Positions 22,640-32,521 of a stretch of DNA of 64,000 bases are shown piece after piece (position 1 is the stretch's first letter; each line of letters opens with the position of its first letter). This stretch comes from Oenanthe sinensis. Lineage: Eukaryota > Streptophyta > Magnoliopsida > Apiales > Apiaceae. The notes beneath the pieces were generated by a model, which saw only the letters and a list, made by a program, of their open reading frames with translations, did not search any database and was not told the origin of the DNA. The position numbers were made by a program, and so were the translations under genes. The stretch spans positions 42,096,860 through 42,160,859 of the forward strand of contig CM053796.1 of NCBI GenBank assembly GCA_028671895.1. Direction: 5' to 3'.

Positions 22640-24518
22640 GCATTTTTTTTCTTTATCATCATGAGGTTTATCTGGACATGTGGTCCTCTTGTGACCTTCT
22701 TTCTTGCATATGCTACCGTGCATCTTCCTCTTTGCACTGTATCTCATCTTCCCTGTTACTTGTGATGCAACATCCTGAGAAGGCCGACCACCCTTCCATT
22801 CCTCCCTTCGTCTTAGCTTTTTAGGTCTCCCCTTTAATTTTTTAGGAATTTCTGGTGGGAAAAGAGGTTCAGCAGGATAATATTCCCCATATTCCTCACC
22901 TGGAAGAACATCCGATGAAAGTTTGTAGGTCTATAAATATTTATATCTTTTATAATAGTCTGAGATATAGTCTAATGGTTGTTGTCGTCTATCATGTATA
23001 GTAGCTACTGCGTGAGCACATGGGATGCCAATAAGATCAAAACTTCTACAATCACAACTCTTTTTAACCAATTCTACAGTTACGGATCTCAGTCCAGATT
23101 TGACCTATAAACAGTAGATAAAAATGTTGACACAAATGAAATACAATAAATATATACAAGATATAAACATAACTTACAACAAACTTTCTTTGTCCTCCCA
23201 AGTTGCTTGCCACTCCCTTGTCTCAGTCACAGCTATATATAATTTTTTCATCCTATAATTGGCCTGCAACCAGATTTCCATCCTTCTTTAAGAGCATGAT
23301 AACAAATATAAATTCTTTTAAATTTGTTATCATCACTCTAATTCATTCTTGTACTTTGAATTTTGACAGTATTCTTCTCATTATTTACAAGAATTTGATT
23401 CCCAAAATCCGAAACCCTCAAATAATGCTCTTTGAGTGTGTCTCAAACCTCTTCCATAGCTGCTTTTCTCAATCTCACAATTTTTATCCTTGGCACTTCT
23501 ATTTCCAGCTCCTCCCTTATTGTCTTTATCATGTCTTTGCACTTCCACTGTGGGTTTTTTCTAATTCTTGAATCGTAAATATCTGTTAAATACTTAACAG
23601 AAGCCAATATATTCGTGTAAGGTTTACTGCATAAATGTTCATTTCTAATAGTTCTGATTTGAACACATTCAGAATCTTTTTCTTTAATGCACCAAATATA
23701 GAAAGGACAATTTTTTTCGCACCTGACTTGGCACCTTTTTGTATCATTATGATGAAACTTAACACTTCTCCTTTCTTTCACACCATAGTCCCTGATAACT
23801 TGCCTAAACTCCCGCATAGTTACAAATTTCATCCCGGCATAAAACTTTACATATTCATCAACTACACTGTTAGGATTATAATAAACATCCATGATCTTTT
23901 TTATTTTTTTCTCAGGTGGAGGAACTACATGTCCTAGTTTCGCATTTCATCTTCACTAGAGGTTGCATCTGACCTCAATTCATCGCTACCAAATTCGGAA
24001 CCTCCACTGGAATCAACCTCTCCCTTTACTCTGTATGAAGAATTTCTCATCTCATTAGCCATATTTTCATCAAAAAGTTTCTTCTTTTTTCTACATTCCA
24101 GAAGTTCATCATCACTCTCATCTGTATAATCACTGAAGCAATCTGTCTCTTCACTATCTTCTTCTGTATAATCAGGGTCATCACAATCAGACACGTCACT
24201 AGTTTGTTCTTCAACGTTATTTTGTTCATTCAAAGACTTGTCATCTACAAAAAGGTGCATTCTTTTATATGGCATGTACACATTTATCATATCCCTAATT
24301 AATTCGTCACCCCATGCCAACCTAGTACCATTACTAAAACTATGACCATCATTTAGAAAATAAACTAAAGAGTTAGGATTATAGTCATAGCCTTTTGCAA
24401 AATCTTCCAAATCTCTAAAACACATAGTATCAGTGTCAAAATCATTAATAATATTAACCATACCTCCAATATAATCATACTTTTGGTTTGGAGACGAACT
24501 TTCCATGATGATGAACAC
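22640..24518 (-). pseudogene. Decayed mudrA-type transposase with catalytic core deleted
   Basis: The N-terminal part (24506 down to 23934) is an acidic, Ser/Asp/Glu-rich leader. After a short frame break the Mutator DNA-binding domain is clear at 23892-23443 (GMKFVTMREFRQVIRDYGVK, then ...NDTKRCQVRCEKNCPFYIWC). The frame then breaks repeatedly and reaches GCRPIIG near 23270, just ahead of where the first catalytic aspartate of the DDE core should be. The core is missing. The text resumes with GGQRKFVV, an apparent intron, and a SWIM zinc finger CDCRSFDLIGIPCAHAV (23011-23055). A proline-rich tail follows with a GRPKK motif and a terminal Cys/His knuckle (about 22680-22735). The product could not catalyse transposition; any mobility would need another MULE. 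Confidence 0.85.
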
Positions 24519-24886
24519 ATAATTTCATCATAGTTTAGTAAGTTCTACAAGTAGTATTGGCACACGTACCTTAACTTGTATAATGAAGAGTGTCACTTGA
24601 GTTCTTCTAAAAACCGTCCTCGATCTTCAATTGCAATTTATGTACCACTTGATTAGGGCTTTATTGTGATTTTGAAAAATAGGGATTTTTACTCATCTCT
24701 CAGCGGGAATAATGATCAACACAAATAAGGGGTTATTCCCTGGTAATACACCGATGTCTTGCAGGATGCCACGTATTTGTCCACCTCATCTCCTAGTCAG
24801 ACAATGGGTATGAGTTTCGGTTAAATATTTGACGGAAGGTACAATTTAATATATTTGATGGCTTGATTGAGGCGCGTTTTGGTTTA

Positions 24887-25816
24887 GTGTGTGGATGACC
24901 CAAGATGGTGCTTGCCTGGTTCCATTTTGATCACTGCTACTAACTTCTGCCCACCAAACAATGCCTTACCAAACAACGCAGGAGGTTGGTGCAATCCTCC
25001 TCAACAGCATTTTGACCTTTCTCAGCCTGTATTTCAACATATTGCTCAATACAGAGCTGGCATAGTCCCTGTTTCTTACAGAAGGTATATTTATTTAACT
25101 CTATAGTAATATGAAGATTTCTTACCTTCAGTTCTTGAAAGAAAATACATATGTCCTAGTCCTACTACTACTCATGCATGATTTACAACTTAAAAGCATG
25201 CAGAGCAATAGTGTTACTCTTACTCTCTTCTTTTCTTTTTTTCTTTTCTTTTTTTTCTTTTCTTTTTTGCTGAAAATTACCGAGATTTGGTTAAATTTAC
25301 CGAATTGCGAAAATACTAGTGTACCGAATAATGATGTGATAGATTGCATGATCTGCTAGCTAGATGTGATAAAACCCCATATTCTCAAGTTGGCATTTCC
25401 CCCCCTCAAAAATGTCTTTAAAGTTTAAAGATACAAATTTTGATTGTCCTCTATGTTTTTACTAGCCATTTGAAAATGATCTTGATTTTGTGTTCTTTTT
25501 CTTTCGTAGGGTACCCTGCAGAAGGAGAGGTGGCATAAGGTTTCAAATTAATGGACACTCTTACTTCAACTTGGTACTAATTACAAATGTTGGGGGTGCT
25601 GGAGATGTTCATGCAGTTTCAATCAAAGGTTCCAGGACAGGTTGGCAACCAATGTCTAGAAACTGGGGCCAAAACTGGCAAAGTAACAACTATCTTAATG
25701 GCCAATCTTTGTCTTTCAAGGTGACAACAAGTGATGGTAGAACTGTGGTCTCCAACAATGTTGCCCCAGCTGGTTGGTCCTTTGGCCAAACATTCAGTGG
25801 TGCTCAATTCAATTAG
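24887..25816 (+). pseudogene. Headless alpha-expansin duplicate
   Basis: This copies the expansin from codon 84 onward: partial exon 2 (24887-25084), the intron and exon 3 (25510-25816), with the downstream region. The signal peptide, leader, promoter and the first 83 residues are absent because the segment was joined directly to MULE terminal sequence in the middle of exon 2. The remaining codons appear unchanged at protein level. Without promoter or secretion signal it should be non-functional, though it could be transcribed by read-through and then give RNA matching the intact gene. Confidence 0.9.
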
Positions 25817-26479
25817 CCATAACTGCTTCATTTGTTTATAAGCAACAAGCAGATTGGCTCAGTTCATATGGCTTTATATATTCTTACCAGACCACTAATA
25901 TAGTCACTAGTATTAGTATTGTGACTAGTAGTGGGACTTTTAGTTAGCATGGGTGTAGCTATAGTAGCAAGGGGTTATGGGAGGAGGACTTATTTTAATA
26001 TGGTCCTTTGTCATGTTTTAAATATTTGTAATAGGGTACCCTAAAAAATGATTTGGGGACCCTTAAAATATGTGGGTTTGTTCTGTTTTGTGTGTTTTGA
26101 GGCAGAAGATAGCAGTGGTGGACTTACTTTTGACCACCCGCATGCAGTGAGTGTTTTTCATGTGGTCTATACTAACGTATTTTGGTGGTGTAATCTGCAC
26201 ACAGTTAAATACGTATTGTGTATTGTAATTTGATTTTATGCATTTTGTATAATTTAAATTTTAAAAATAGCAATTTGTGTACTTTGAATTTACAAATACT
26301 TGCAATATGTGTATTACTGTTAAAAACCATTAAAAGCTATTAATAAATTAAAAAAAAGAGTTTTCATGATAAAATAGAACTTGTAGTCTATAAAATAGAA
26401 ACATAATTTTAAAATGACAAAGAATAAATTTAAATTTAACTACTTTTCAAGCATCTAGTTTTTAAATAATTCGGGTTAC

Positions 26480-26604
26480 AAGACATATTTATCATTGTCA
26501 TTAGTGGATGATAAATTTCCTTCAAGACATATTTATCATCGTTAGTGGATGATAAATTTCCTTCAAGACATATTTATCATTGTCGTTAGTGGATGATAAA
26601 TTGA
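26480..26604. repeat. Three-unit minisatellite, second copy
   Basis: The same three units as at 13415-13539, unchanged in number and spacing, which supports recent duplication of the whole segment. Confidence 0.75.
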
Positions 26605-26633
26605 GATAAGGTCTGAAGGGAGCCGGGGAGAGT

Positions 26634-26943
26634 GTGAAGGTTGCTCATCGACCAAAATACGATTCTAATGATGCAAGTCTGATCGTTGAGTTCAAGACAG
26701 AATGCGGATACCAGAACACAAGAAACTTAAAAGGAATGTTCAGAGACATAAAAACTTGTCAAGATACATTGGTGCTGAGCTTGGAGATTGGTTGTCCAGG
26801 GTCATGACTTATCCTGTCTAGTGTCACTTGCAACCTGCCTGCTAAAATGTTGGCTCTGTGCGAGAAGTTGCACTCTCATTATCTAGGAACACCCACAAAC
26901 CATGGGTTGTCTTTGCAAATTAACACGGGCACAGCTAATAAAT
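26634..26943 (+). pseudogene. Cullin fragment, second copy
   Basis: Same relic as at 13568-13878, with the same internal TGA and the same conserved strings (FKTECGYQ, TCNLPAK). Having the same lesion shows the fragment was already dead when the segment was copied. Confidence 0.68.
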
Positions 26944-27220
26944 AATTTATCTAATATCCAAAAGTCCGGGGTTTGATTTATCTAATAAATAATTTATACT
27001 ACATTTTTATAGCTTATAAGTTGACATACAGCTAAAACAAACATGTATATTATCTTAATTATTTCCAAAGTAAAATGATACTGAATCACAATCACATGAT
27101 AACCCTCAACCTCTCACCGGAGGGGACAATGTAACAACGAGGGATCACTCCTCTATTGATAACATTATCTTTATTATCTAGTACAATCATCACCTCACAT
27201 TTATAGATTTTAACAGTAGA

Positions 27221-28246
27221 CTAAGGCCCAGCAGAAATAAAATCTTTGATAGCCAAACACAGAGCCTTGGCATTGGATGGATCAAGCACTTCAATAGCAT
27301 GAAAACCACCCTCATCAAACTTACTCACAACTTCAATTCCTTTCTCTTGCATCAACTTCACCATCTCCATCTGACGGTCCATCAATGGGTCACCATCACA
27401 CCCCTGCACCATAACCCTCCACCCCAGCTTCTTTATCCAATCACATGCACCTAACTCACTCTCAACCGTCAGATTACAGTACTCGTGATCGCGATCAGCA
27501 CCATCAGGCAATGACAGGTCCCACATTATATCATTCACATTCAGCGGCAACACCTTATCATTAACAAGTCTTAATTCTGATTCACTTCTTTTGGCCCCAC
27601 CAAAATAAGGCTGAATCAATATCATCCCTTTGATTTTCAGCGGCGTAACGTCAACGTCTCTCAAGAATGCAGGTGCATGATAAACTATGTTCCCCCCTGC
27701 ACTAGCACCCATAATGTAACACTTGGATGGGTCACCAAACTTTGCTATCCATTCATGTGGGATAGTTTTGATCCACTGCAGGGCTTCTACACAATCATGG
27801 TAAGCTGCAGGGAGGCGATGCTCGGGTCCAAGACGATAATCAACTGATACGATTAAAACAGGGACATCAACAGCCATAAGTGAGCAAAAATCATGATAGA
27901 CAGGCGAGGCTGGACTGCCTATGATGAACCCGCCACCATGGAAGTAAAAAAACACCGGCAATAGTTCATTGGAGGAAGTGGATTCCAGGGCTTTTCGGTG
28001 TATGTACAAACGGACCCCTGTGTTGTTTAATGTGTTAAAAGTGATATCTTCTGTACAGACCGGAGAGAGGCTGGGATCGAATGTGGTGGGAGTGCTTAGC
28101 AGTCCATGTCCCCGTGTAATGGAGCCATCGACATTGAAGGTCATGCCAAGGTAGGAAAATGGATCGGTGGCTGGATTGATAGCTGCAGGCTTTGTGTTCT
28201 CTGCTGCAGGCTTTGTGTTCTCTGCTGTTGTACCTGTTGTTGCCAT
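27221..28246 (-). CDS. Plant class I carboxylesterase, copy inside the MULE
   Basis: A full-length 341-residue frame, identical to the donor copy at 14156-15181 except D127 instead of E127. HGGGF (103-107), S182, D286 and H316 are all kept, so the enzyme should be active. The TATA box at 28321-28327 and upstream sequence as far as the hAT-like element came along, so independent expression is plausible. It lies between MULE sequences: the decayed mudrA and a truncated right end on one side, a partial second MULE region and the full right terminus on the other. I infer it is a transposon-associated duplicate under little divergence so far. Whether it is expressed or silenced by transposon-directed methylation cannot be told from sequence. 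Confidence 0.9.
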   Translation of the reverse strand: MATTGTTAENTKPAAENTKPAAINPATDPFSYLGMTFNVDGSITRGHGLLSTPTTFDPSLSPVCTEDITFNTLNNTGVRLYIHRKALESTSSNELLPVFFYFHGGGFIIGSPASPVYHDFCSLMAVDVPVLIVSVDYRLGPEHRLPAAYHDCVEALQWIKTIPHEWIAKFGDPSKCYIMGASAGGNIVYHAPAFLRDVDVTPLKIKGMILIQPYFGGAKRSESELRLVNDKVLPLNVNDIMWDLSLPDGADRDHEYCNLTVESELGACDWIKKLGWRVMVQGCDGDPLMDRQMEMVKLMQEKGIEVVSKFDEGGFHAIEVLDPSNAKALCLAIKDFISAGP

Positions 28247-28320
28247 TTTGCAAGCTAGCTAGTAATTTCTTTGTGTATAATCAGTAGTGTAATTGCACAT
28301 GGTACCTATTTGTTTTACTC

Positions 28321-28327
28321 TTATATA
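28321..28327 (-). promoter_or_regulatory. TATA box of carboxylesterase, MULE copy
   Basis: Identical in sequence and distance to the donor gene's TATA element at 15256-15262. Confidence 0.55.
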
Positions 28328-28406
28328 GACCAGTTGCTCGTGACTGCCCCACTGTCCAGTGGCTAGTCTATATATTATCCAAATAATAGTAACTTACCTA
28401 TCAAAA

Positions 28407-29293
28407 CTAGGGAGCATGAACCGAAACTGAACCAAAAACAGCACAAAACTGAACCCAAAAAAATAAAACCGATTAAAATCCAAAACGAATAAAAACAGCA
28501 CCAATACTTTGGTTTGGGTTTGGTTTTAAAATTTTACAAACCGAATATAAACCGAACCGAACTGCTAAATTATTATATATTATAATTTTAATAAATATTC
28601 TTATAAATTAAATATATACTATAAATTTGCAATATACTAATAATCTAATATTGCAATATATAAGTAACATAACAAGGAGTGGCAGTCTGCTATTATTTTG
28701 GACCGGCAAAGTTACAATACAACACATTAAGTTAGGTTCTTTCTCCTGTAAATTGTAGTAGCTAGCTTAGTTGTTTCCACTGGATTTGCTTTTGCATGCT
28801 CCATTTTGTCTCCTATATTTCCCAGGAAAGTTAGAGTTTTTTTAATAAAATTTGGTTACTAAATTTTTTAAATAAAATTTGCTTATAAAATTTACACTAT
28901 TTGAATAGTTAATACATAATACTTTTGTTGCTGTCTCTAACTCATGTTTCTATTAATTACGGATCTCTTCCATCTATTTTGTTTTTTTGCTAAACTAAAG
29001 ATACCTTCTTTTCATTTTATTGTTTAATATCTCTATTTTCTTGTTTGTGAATCTAAGATTGAATTTAATAACAATTTTAATTTTTCAAATCTCAATTTAT
29101 GGAGGGACGAGTATAATAAAATAATAATGGCTTTAAAACCGAAACCGAACCACTTAAAAGCGAATCGCAATTTTTAAAACCAAACCGAATCGAACAAATT
29201 ATTTTTGATTCGATTTTGATTTCTAATTTTTAAAACCGCACTTGAATGGTTTCGATGCGATTTGAGATTAAAACCGCACCATTCTCATGTCTA
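28407..29293. mobile_element. hAT-like element, second copy
   Basis: Same element and same ATCAAAA flanks (28400-28406 and 29294-29300) as at 15342-16177. It contains an extra block near 29170-29240 between two TTTTTAAAACC-type repeats that is missing from the donor-side copy, consistent with a later deletion there between short direct repeats. Confidence 0.5.
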
Positions 29294-29394
29294 ATCAAAA
29301 TAATTGAAAGAAAGCTGTTGGGTACCTATCCTTGACATATAAAATGCATGTTAACCAATAATTTCTCTCGAGATGATGTAATAGATTATATTCT

Positions 29395-29545
29395 AAAATT
29401 TCATTATTCATTTCCGGCTATTCCAAGTTTGTCGTTTAGAACATAATAATTGTTTGAAATCAGTTAGAAATATTCCATTGATAGTAAAAAGATGAAAAGA
29501 AATTATTACTAATTATTGTCATCAAAGTGACAAACTTTCTTATCC
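29395..29545 (+). repeat. Repeat R fragment at the duplication joint
   Basis: Matches the first 150 bp of repeat R at 20897-21032 (CTATTCCAAG, AGAACATAATAATTGTTTGA, AATATTCCATTGATAGTAAA, CATCAAAGTGACAAACTTTC). It then gives way to a short AGGATAGGATAGGATAGGAT tract before MULE sequence resumes at about 29566. Confidence 0.65.
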
Positions 29546-29565
29546 TTTTAGGATAGGATAGGATA

Positions 29566-29882
29566 GGATGTTTGTTCTTCAACGTTAGTTTGTTATCTAC
29601 AAAAAGGTGCATTCTTTTATATGGCATGTGCACACTTATCATATCCCTAATTGATTCGTCATCCCATATCAACCTTGTACCATTACTAAAACTATGACCA
29701 TCATTTAGAAAATAAACTAAAGAGTTAGGATTATAGTCATAGTCTTTTGCAAATTCTTCCAAATCTCTAAAACACATAGTATCAGTGTCAAAATCATTAA
29801 TAATATTCACCATACCTCCAATATAATCATACTTTGGTTTGGAGATGAACTTTCCATGATGATGAACACATAATTTCATCAT
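29566..29882 (-). pseudogene. mudrA N-terminal fragment, second copy
   Basis: Repeats the first hundred or so codons of the transposase leader at 24205-24518 (YDYIGGMVNIINDFDTDTMC, FRDLEEFAKDYDYNPNSLVY, YKRMHLFVD). One base is missing near the original start, shifting the frame, and the acidic part downstream is absent. It has no function on its own but shows that the right part of the MULE is present twice. Confidence 0.8.
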
Positions 29883-30194
29883 AGTTTAGTAAGTTCTACA
29901 AGTAGTATTGGCACACGTACCTTAACTTGTATAATGAAGAGTGTCACTTGAGTTCTTCTTCTAAAAACCTTCCTCGATCTTCAATTGCAATTTATGTACC
30001 ACTTGATTAGGGTTTTATTGTGATTTTGAAAAATAGGGCTTTTTACTCATTTCTCATCGGCGATAATGATCGACGCAAATAAGGGGTTATTCCCTAGTAA
30101 TACACCGATGTCTTGTAGGATGCCACGTATTTGTCCACCTCATCTCCTAGTCAGACAATGGGCATGAGTCTCTGTTAAATATTTGACGGAAGGT

Positions 30195-30312
30195 GCAATT
30201 TAATATATTTGATGGCTTGATTGAGACGCGTTTTGGTTTAGTGGTGAGTTTGATACAATTAAATTTATTTAGTGACAACTTTGATAATTTAGTGACAACT
30301 TTGACAATAAGC
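30195..30312. repeat. MULE right terminal inverted repeat
   Basis: Inverted partner of 21820-21935. The outermost part contains an internal direct duplication: TTTAGTGACAACTTTGA occurs twice (about 30269 and 30289). The matching but truncated end lies at about 24835-24889, where it breaks into expansin sequence. Confidence 0.75.
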
Positions 30313-31150
30313 AAACTGTTAAAGAGAAGGGATAAGAAACAAAGGATGTCTCGAGTCCAGTGCGAAACTGTCTCCTTAAAGCTATTTCGCCTCTAACCGT
30401 ATGTTTGAGTTGATAGCCTCCCAGGATAAAACGAGAACACGATGATGTCACGAAGAACAGCACCTTCAGCGAGCTTGAACAGAGCAAGAAAATTATCACC
30501 AGGAAAGAGGACGACCATGTTTAGGGTTTAGGGCACAAGATAGACTTATCAACCTAAGACCGAATAAGATGAATATATAGACTGAGAAAACTTGGGCGCT
30601 ACACAATTTCTTAAATTACCACGCGTTTTTCTTAATTAATCATGCGTTAATTAATAAAGAAAATCGGTTGTCAAAATCAATTCGTAATCAATTTCGAATT
30701 AATAATACTTATTATTAAAACAAAATAACGAATTATTATATTGAGCTAAATCACAGTTGTCGAACACAACAAAACTGGTTTTGCTGCACCCCTGCGTGCA
30801 CGTGGGTGGTTGAGCAATACCATATTAACAAATCTTAAACATTACATAAGTGTTCTACTATATAAAGTCATGGAAAACTCTTTTCCAATTCAATGTGGGA
30901 TTCAAGTTTCTAGATTTCCACTTTCAAGGTACCAATTTTGAATAATCATATCTCATCCATTCATTGATCATTTTGAATACTTAAATATACGTTGGAAAAC
31001 TCTCTCGAAGAAGAACGTATTCCAATCATAACTTGTTGCGTGCACGCACCCAAGAAACATTCAAACTTAGGCTCAAAATGACTTAACAATGTGGGGCTTC
31101 TGCCCACATTTTCCAACAACTTCAACGGATATGATTCTGTAATCTGTTCT
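30313..31150. other. Intergenic repeat-like DNA, unassigned
   Basis: No gene was recognised. The stretch at about 30860-31060 has the mixed composition of an LTR or TRIM but no ends could be defined. A minus-strand frame beginning near 30520 is short and unassigned. Confidence 0.3.
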
Positions 31151-31154
31151 TATT

Positions 31155-31310
31155 TATAAGCATGACTTGATGCAATTATAAATTGCACACGCTGCCTCCA
31201 TTTTGATATCAAACTTTGCACACGCTACCTCCATCTTCACATCAGACTCGGCCACTTCAAGGAGGCTGCAGAGATTATCTATCAAGCCGGCTTCCCCCAC
31301 AGCCTGTAAA
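31155..31310 (-). pseudogene. Importin-alpha-like ARM repeat fragment
   Basis: On the minus strand, after a TTTACAG acceptor-like site, the frame reads AVGEAGLIDNLCSLLEVAES, DVKMEVACA, then KFDIKMEAACAI. This resembles the importin-alpha ARM segment (V.EAGLI.PL..LL..AEFDIKKEAAWAISN), with the FDIK.EA part present twice in succession. It ends in a stop. Importin-alpha adapts nuclear import cargo to importin-beta; this piece is too short to act. Assignment rests on pattern only. Confidence 0.4.
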
Positions 31311-31483
31311 TTCCAGTTACAAGATTAGGAACGTTGTTAACTGAGATCTACTTTGCTGTGTATAATAAACACTATATATGAACTTCTGTCATCTTTCCTT
31401 GAATCGTTCAGATAAAAGAGAATAAAGTTACAGTTCCGGTAACCTCATTAGTTGCAATGTTCTTCATATTGGTCTAATGAAGT

Positions 31484-32091
31484 GAAACTTTTCCAAGTGT
31501 CTGTCTGACATTGGACTTGGCTTTAGGCGGCGGCCTACCTAAAGGAAGAATTGCTGAGGTTTGGACCTTTTCGTTTAATTGCTATTTGCTGTATGCCATT
31601 CACATTTTCTGTTGTATTTTTGAAATTCCATATTATTATTTTGTTCTTTTGATCCCAACTCAAACAAAATATTCTGCCTGTTATTTTATTGCTTTGGTTA
31701 TTTGTGTTGTATGTGCATTCTATTCATTATGCTATACCTAGTCCTTTTAAATATACTGGCTTTTCTTTAACATATAAGAACCAGAAAGTAGTGGTAAACC
31801 GTAGACCACTTTGGCACTCCATGCAATTGCTGAAGTGCAGGTATTATGTTTCTGCTTATTATTAACTTTTTTTTGGTTGCTGGGAAAGCTCATCTATTTA
31901 TTAGCTGAACTTTGTTGAGGTTACTATCTGCTTCTATAATGATGTTCGTTGTTCCATGTTTCGACATGTAGAGATCAGAAGGCAATGCTTTGCTTGTTAA
32001 TGCAGAGCATGTGTTTGATCCAACGTAGTCAAAAGGAGGAGTAGATGTAGAGAATCTAATTATTTGCCAACCTTATAATTGGGATCTTCTC
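31484..32091 (+). pseudogene. RecA homologue (plastid RECA1-like) fragment with introns
   Basis: Three exon-like pieces are seen. Piece 1 (31484-31559) reads ETFPSVCLTLDLALGGGLPK then GRIAEV. Piece 2 (about 31779-31840) reads PESSGK, an in-frame CCG-TAG insertion, then TTLALHAIAEVQ and a GT donor. Piece 3 (31972-32091) reads EGNALLVNAEHVFDPT, a TAG, then GVDVENLIICQP. These are the Walker A region and following strand of bacterial-type RecA as kept in nuclear genes for plastid RecA. Two stops lie in frame, the N-terminus and the rest of the ATPase are missing, and introns are retained, so this is a DNA-level fragment, not a retrocopy. Confidence 0.82.
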
Positions 32092-32521
32092 CGATTTCTT
32101 GTCTGTACATTGTGAAAGTTCTTGTATCTTTAATATTGATGTGATGATCGTTACGAATTGTGTTTTTTTACGTGTCTAATTGTACATTTCCCTTCTCCTG
32201 CTTCCCATGGTGTATGCAGATCATTAGAGGTTATATCTTTTAGACAAGGAAGGTCTTTATAATAACAAATATGAACAAAAACCAAAAGGCAAACTCATAT
32301 TACACATAGAAAGCCGCTTTCAAACATTGTTATTTCTTGACTTTCCAATAGCATTGCTCTTTATTTTCTATTTTCAGGAAACAACATTTTGATGTTTTCT
32401 AGTTATTTATATTTTGAAAACTGTTTTTAAAAACTGGACCAAATACTACCCTTATTTTCTGAAAATTGTTTTTCTATTTTTAAAAATATAAAATAGTTCT
32501 GACAAAAAAAACATAAAACTG
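32092..32521. other. Intergenic DNA
   Basis: No gene or repeat terminus was recognised between the RecA fragment and the copia LTR. Confidence 0.35.

Larger units (their letters stand above)
24886..29382. repeat. Segmental duplication, copy inside the MULE
   Basis: Near-identical to 11839-16265 and in the same orientation. The left joint falls at ...GGTTTAGTG|TGTGGATGAC with AGTG common to the MULE end and the expansin. The right joint follows GATGATGTAA, where the text switches to repeat R. Retention of the same minisatellite, hAT-like element and flanks shows copying as one block. The few differences point to a recent event. Confidence 0.9.
21820..30312 (-). mobile_element. Mutator-like element (MULE) mosaic carrying host genes
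   Basis: The outer ends are long inverted repeats: left about 21820-21935, right about 30195-30312. Between them, from left to right, lie a decayed mudrA-type gene on the minus strand, a right-end region cut off at 24886, the 4.5-kb host segment (24886-29382) with a complete carboxylesterase, a scrap of repeat R, a second copy of the transposase N-terminal region and right flank (about 29566-30240), and a full right terminus. A MULE that contains host gene sequence is a Pack-MULE by definition; here a whole gene with promoter is enclosed, which is unusual. I found no clear 9-11 bp target duplication, and stepwise insertion or template switching could have produced the same mosaic. Confidence 0.65.

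Noticed and set aside
23203..23571. 122-codon plus-strand frame inside the MULE
   Set aside because: It is antisense to the Mutator DNA-binding domain region, whose minus-strand reading is clearly the coding one.
24886..29382. Haplotype duplication created by the assembler
   Set aside because: Both outer joints enter MULE sequence instead of continuing the donor's own flank, and the copies differ by indels, which argues for a real rearrangement. Long-read confirmation of the joints would still be decisive.
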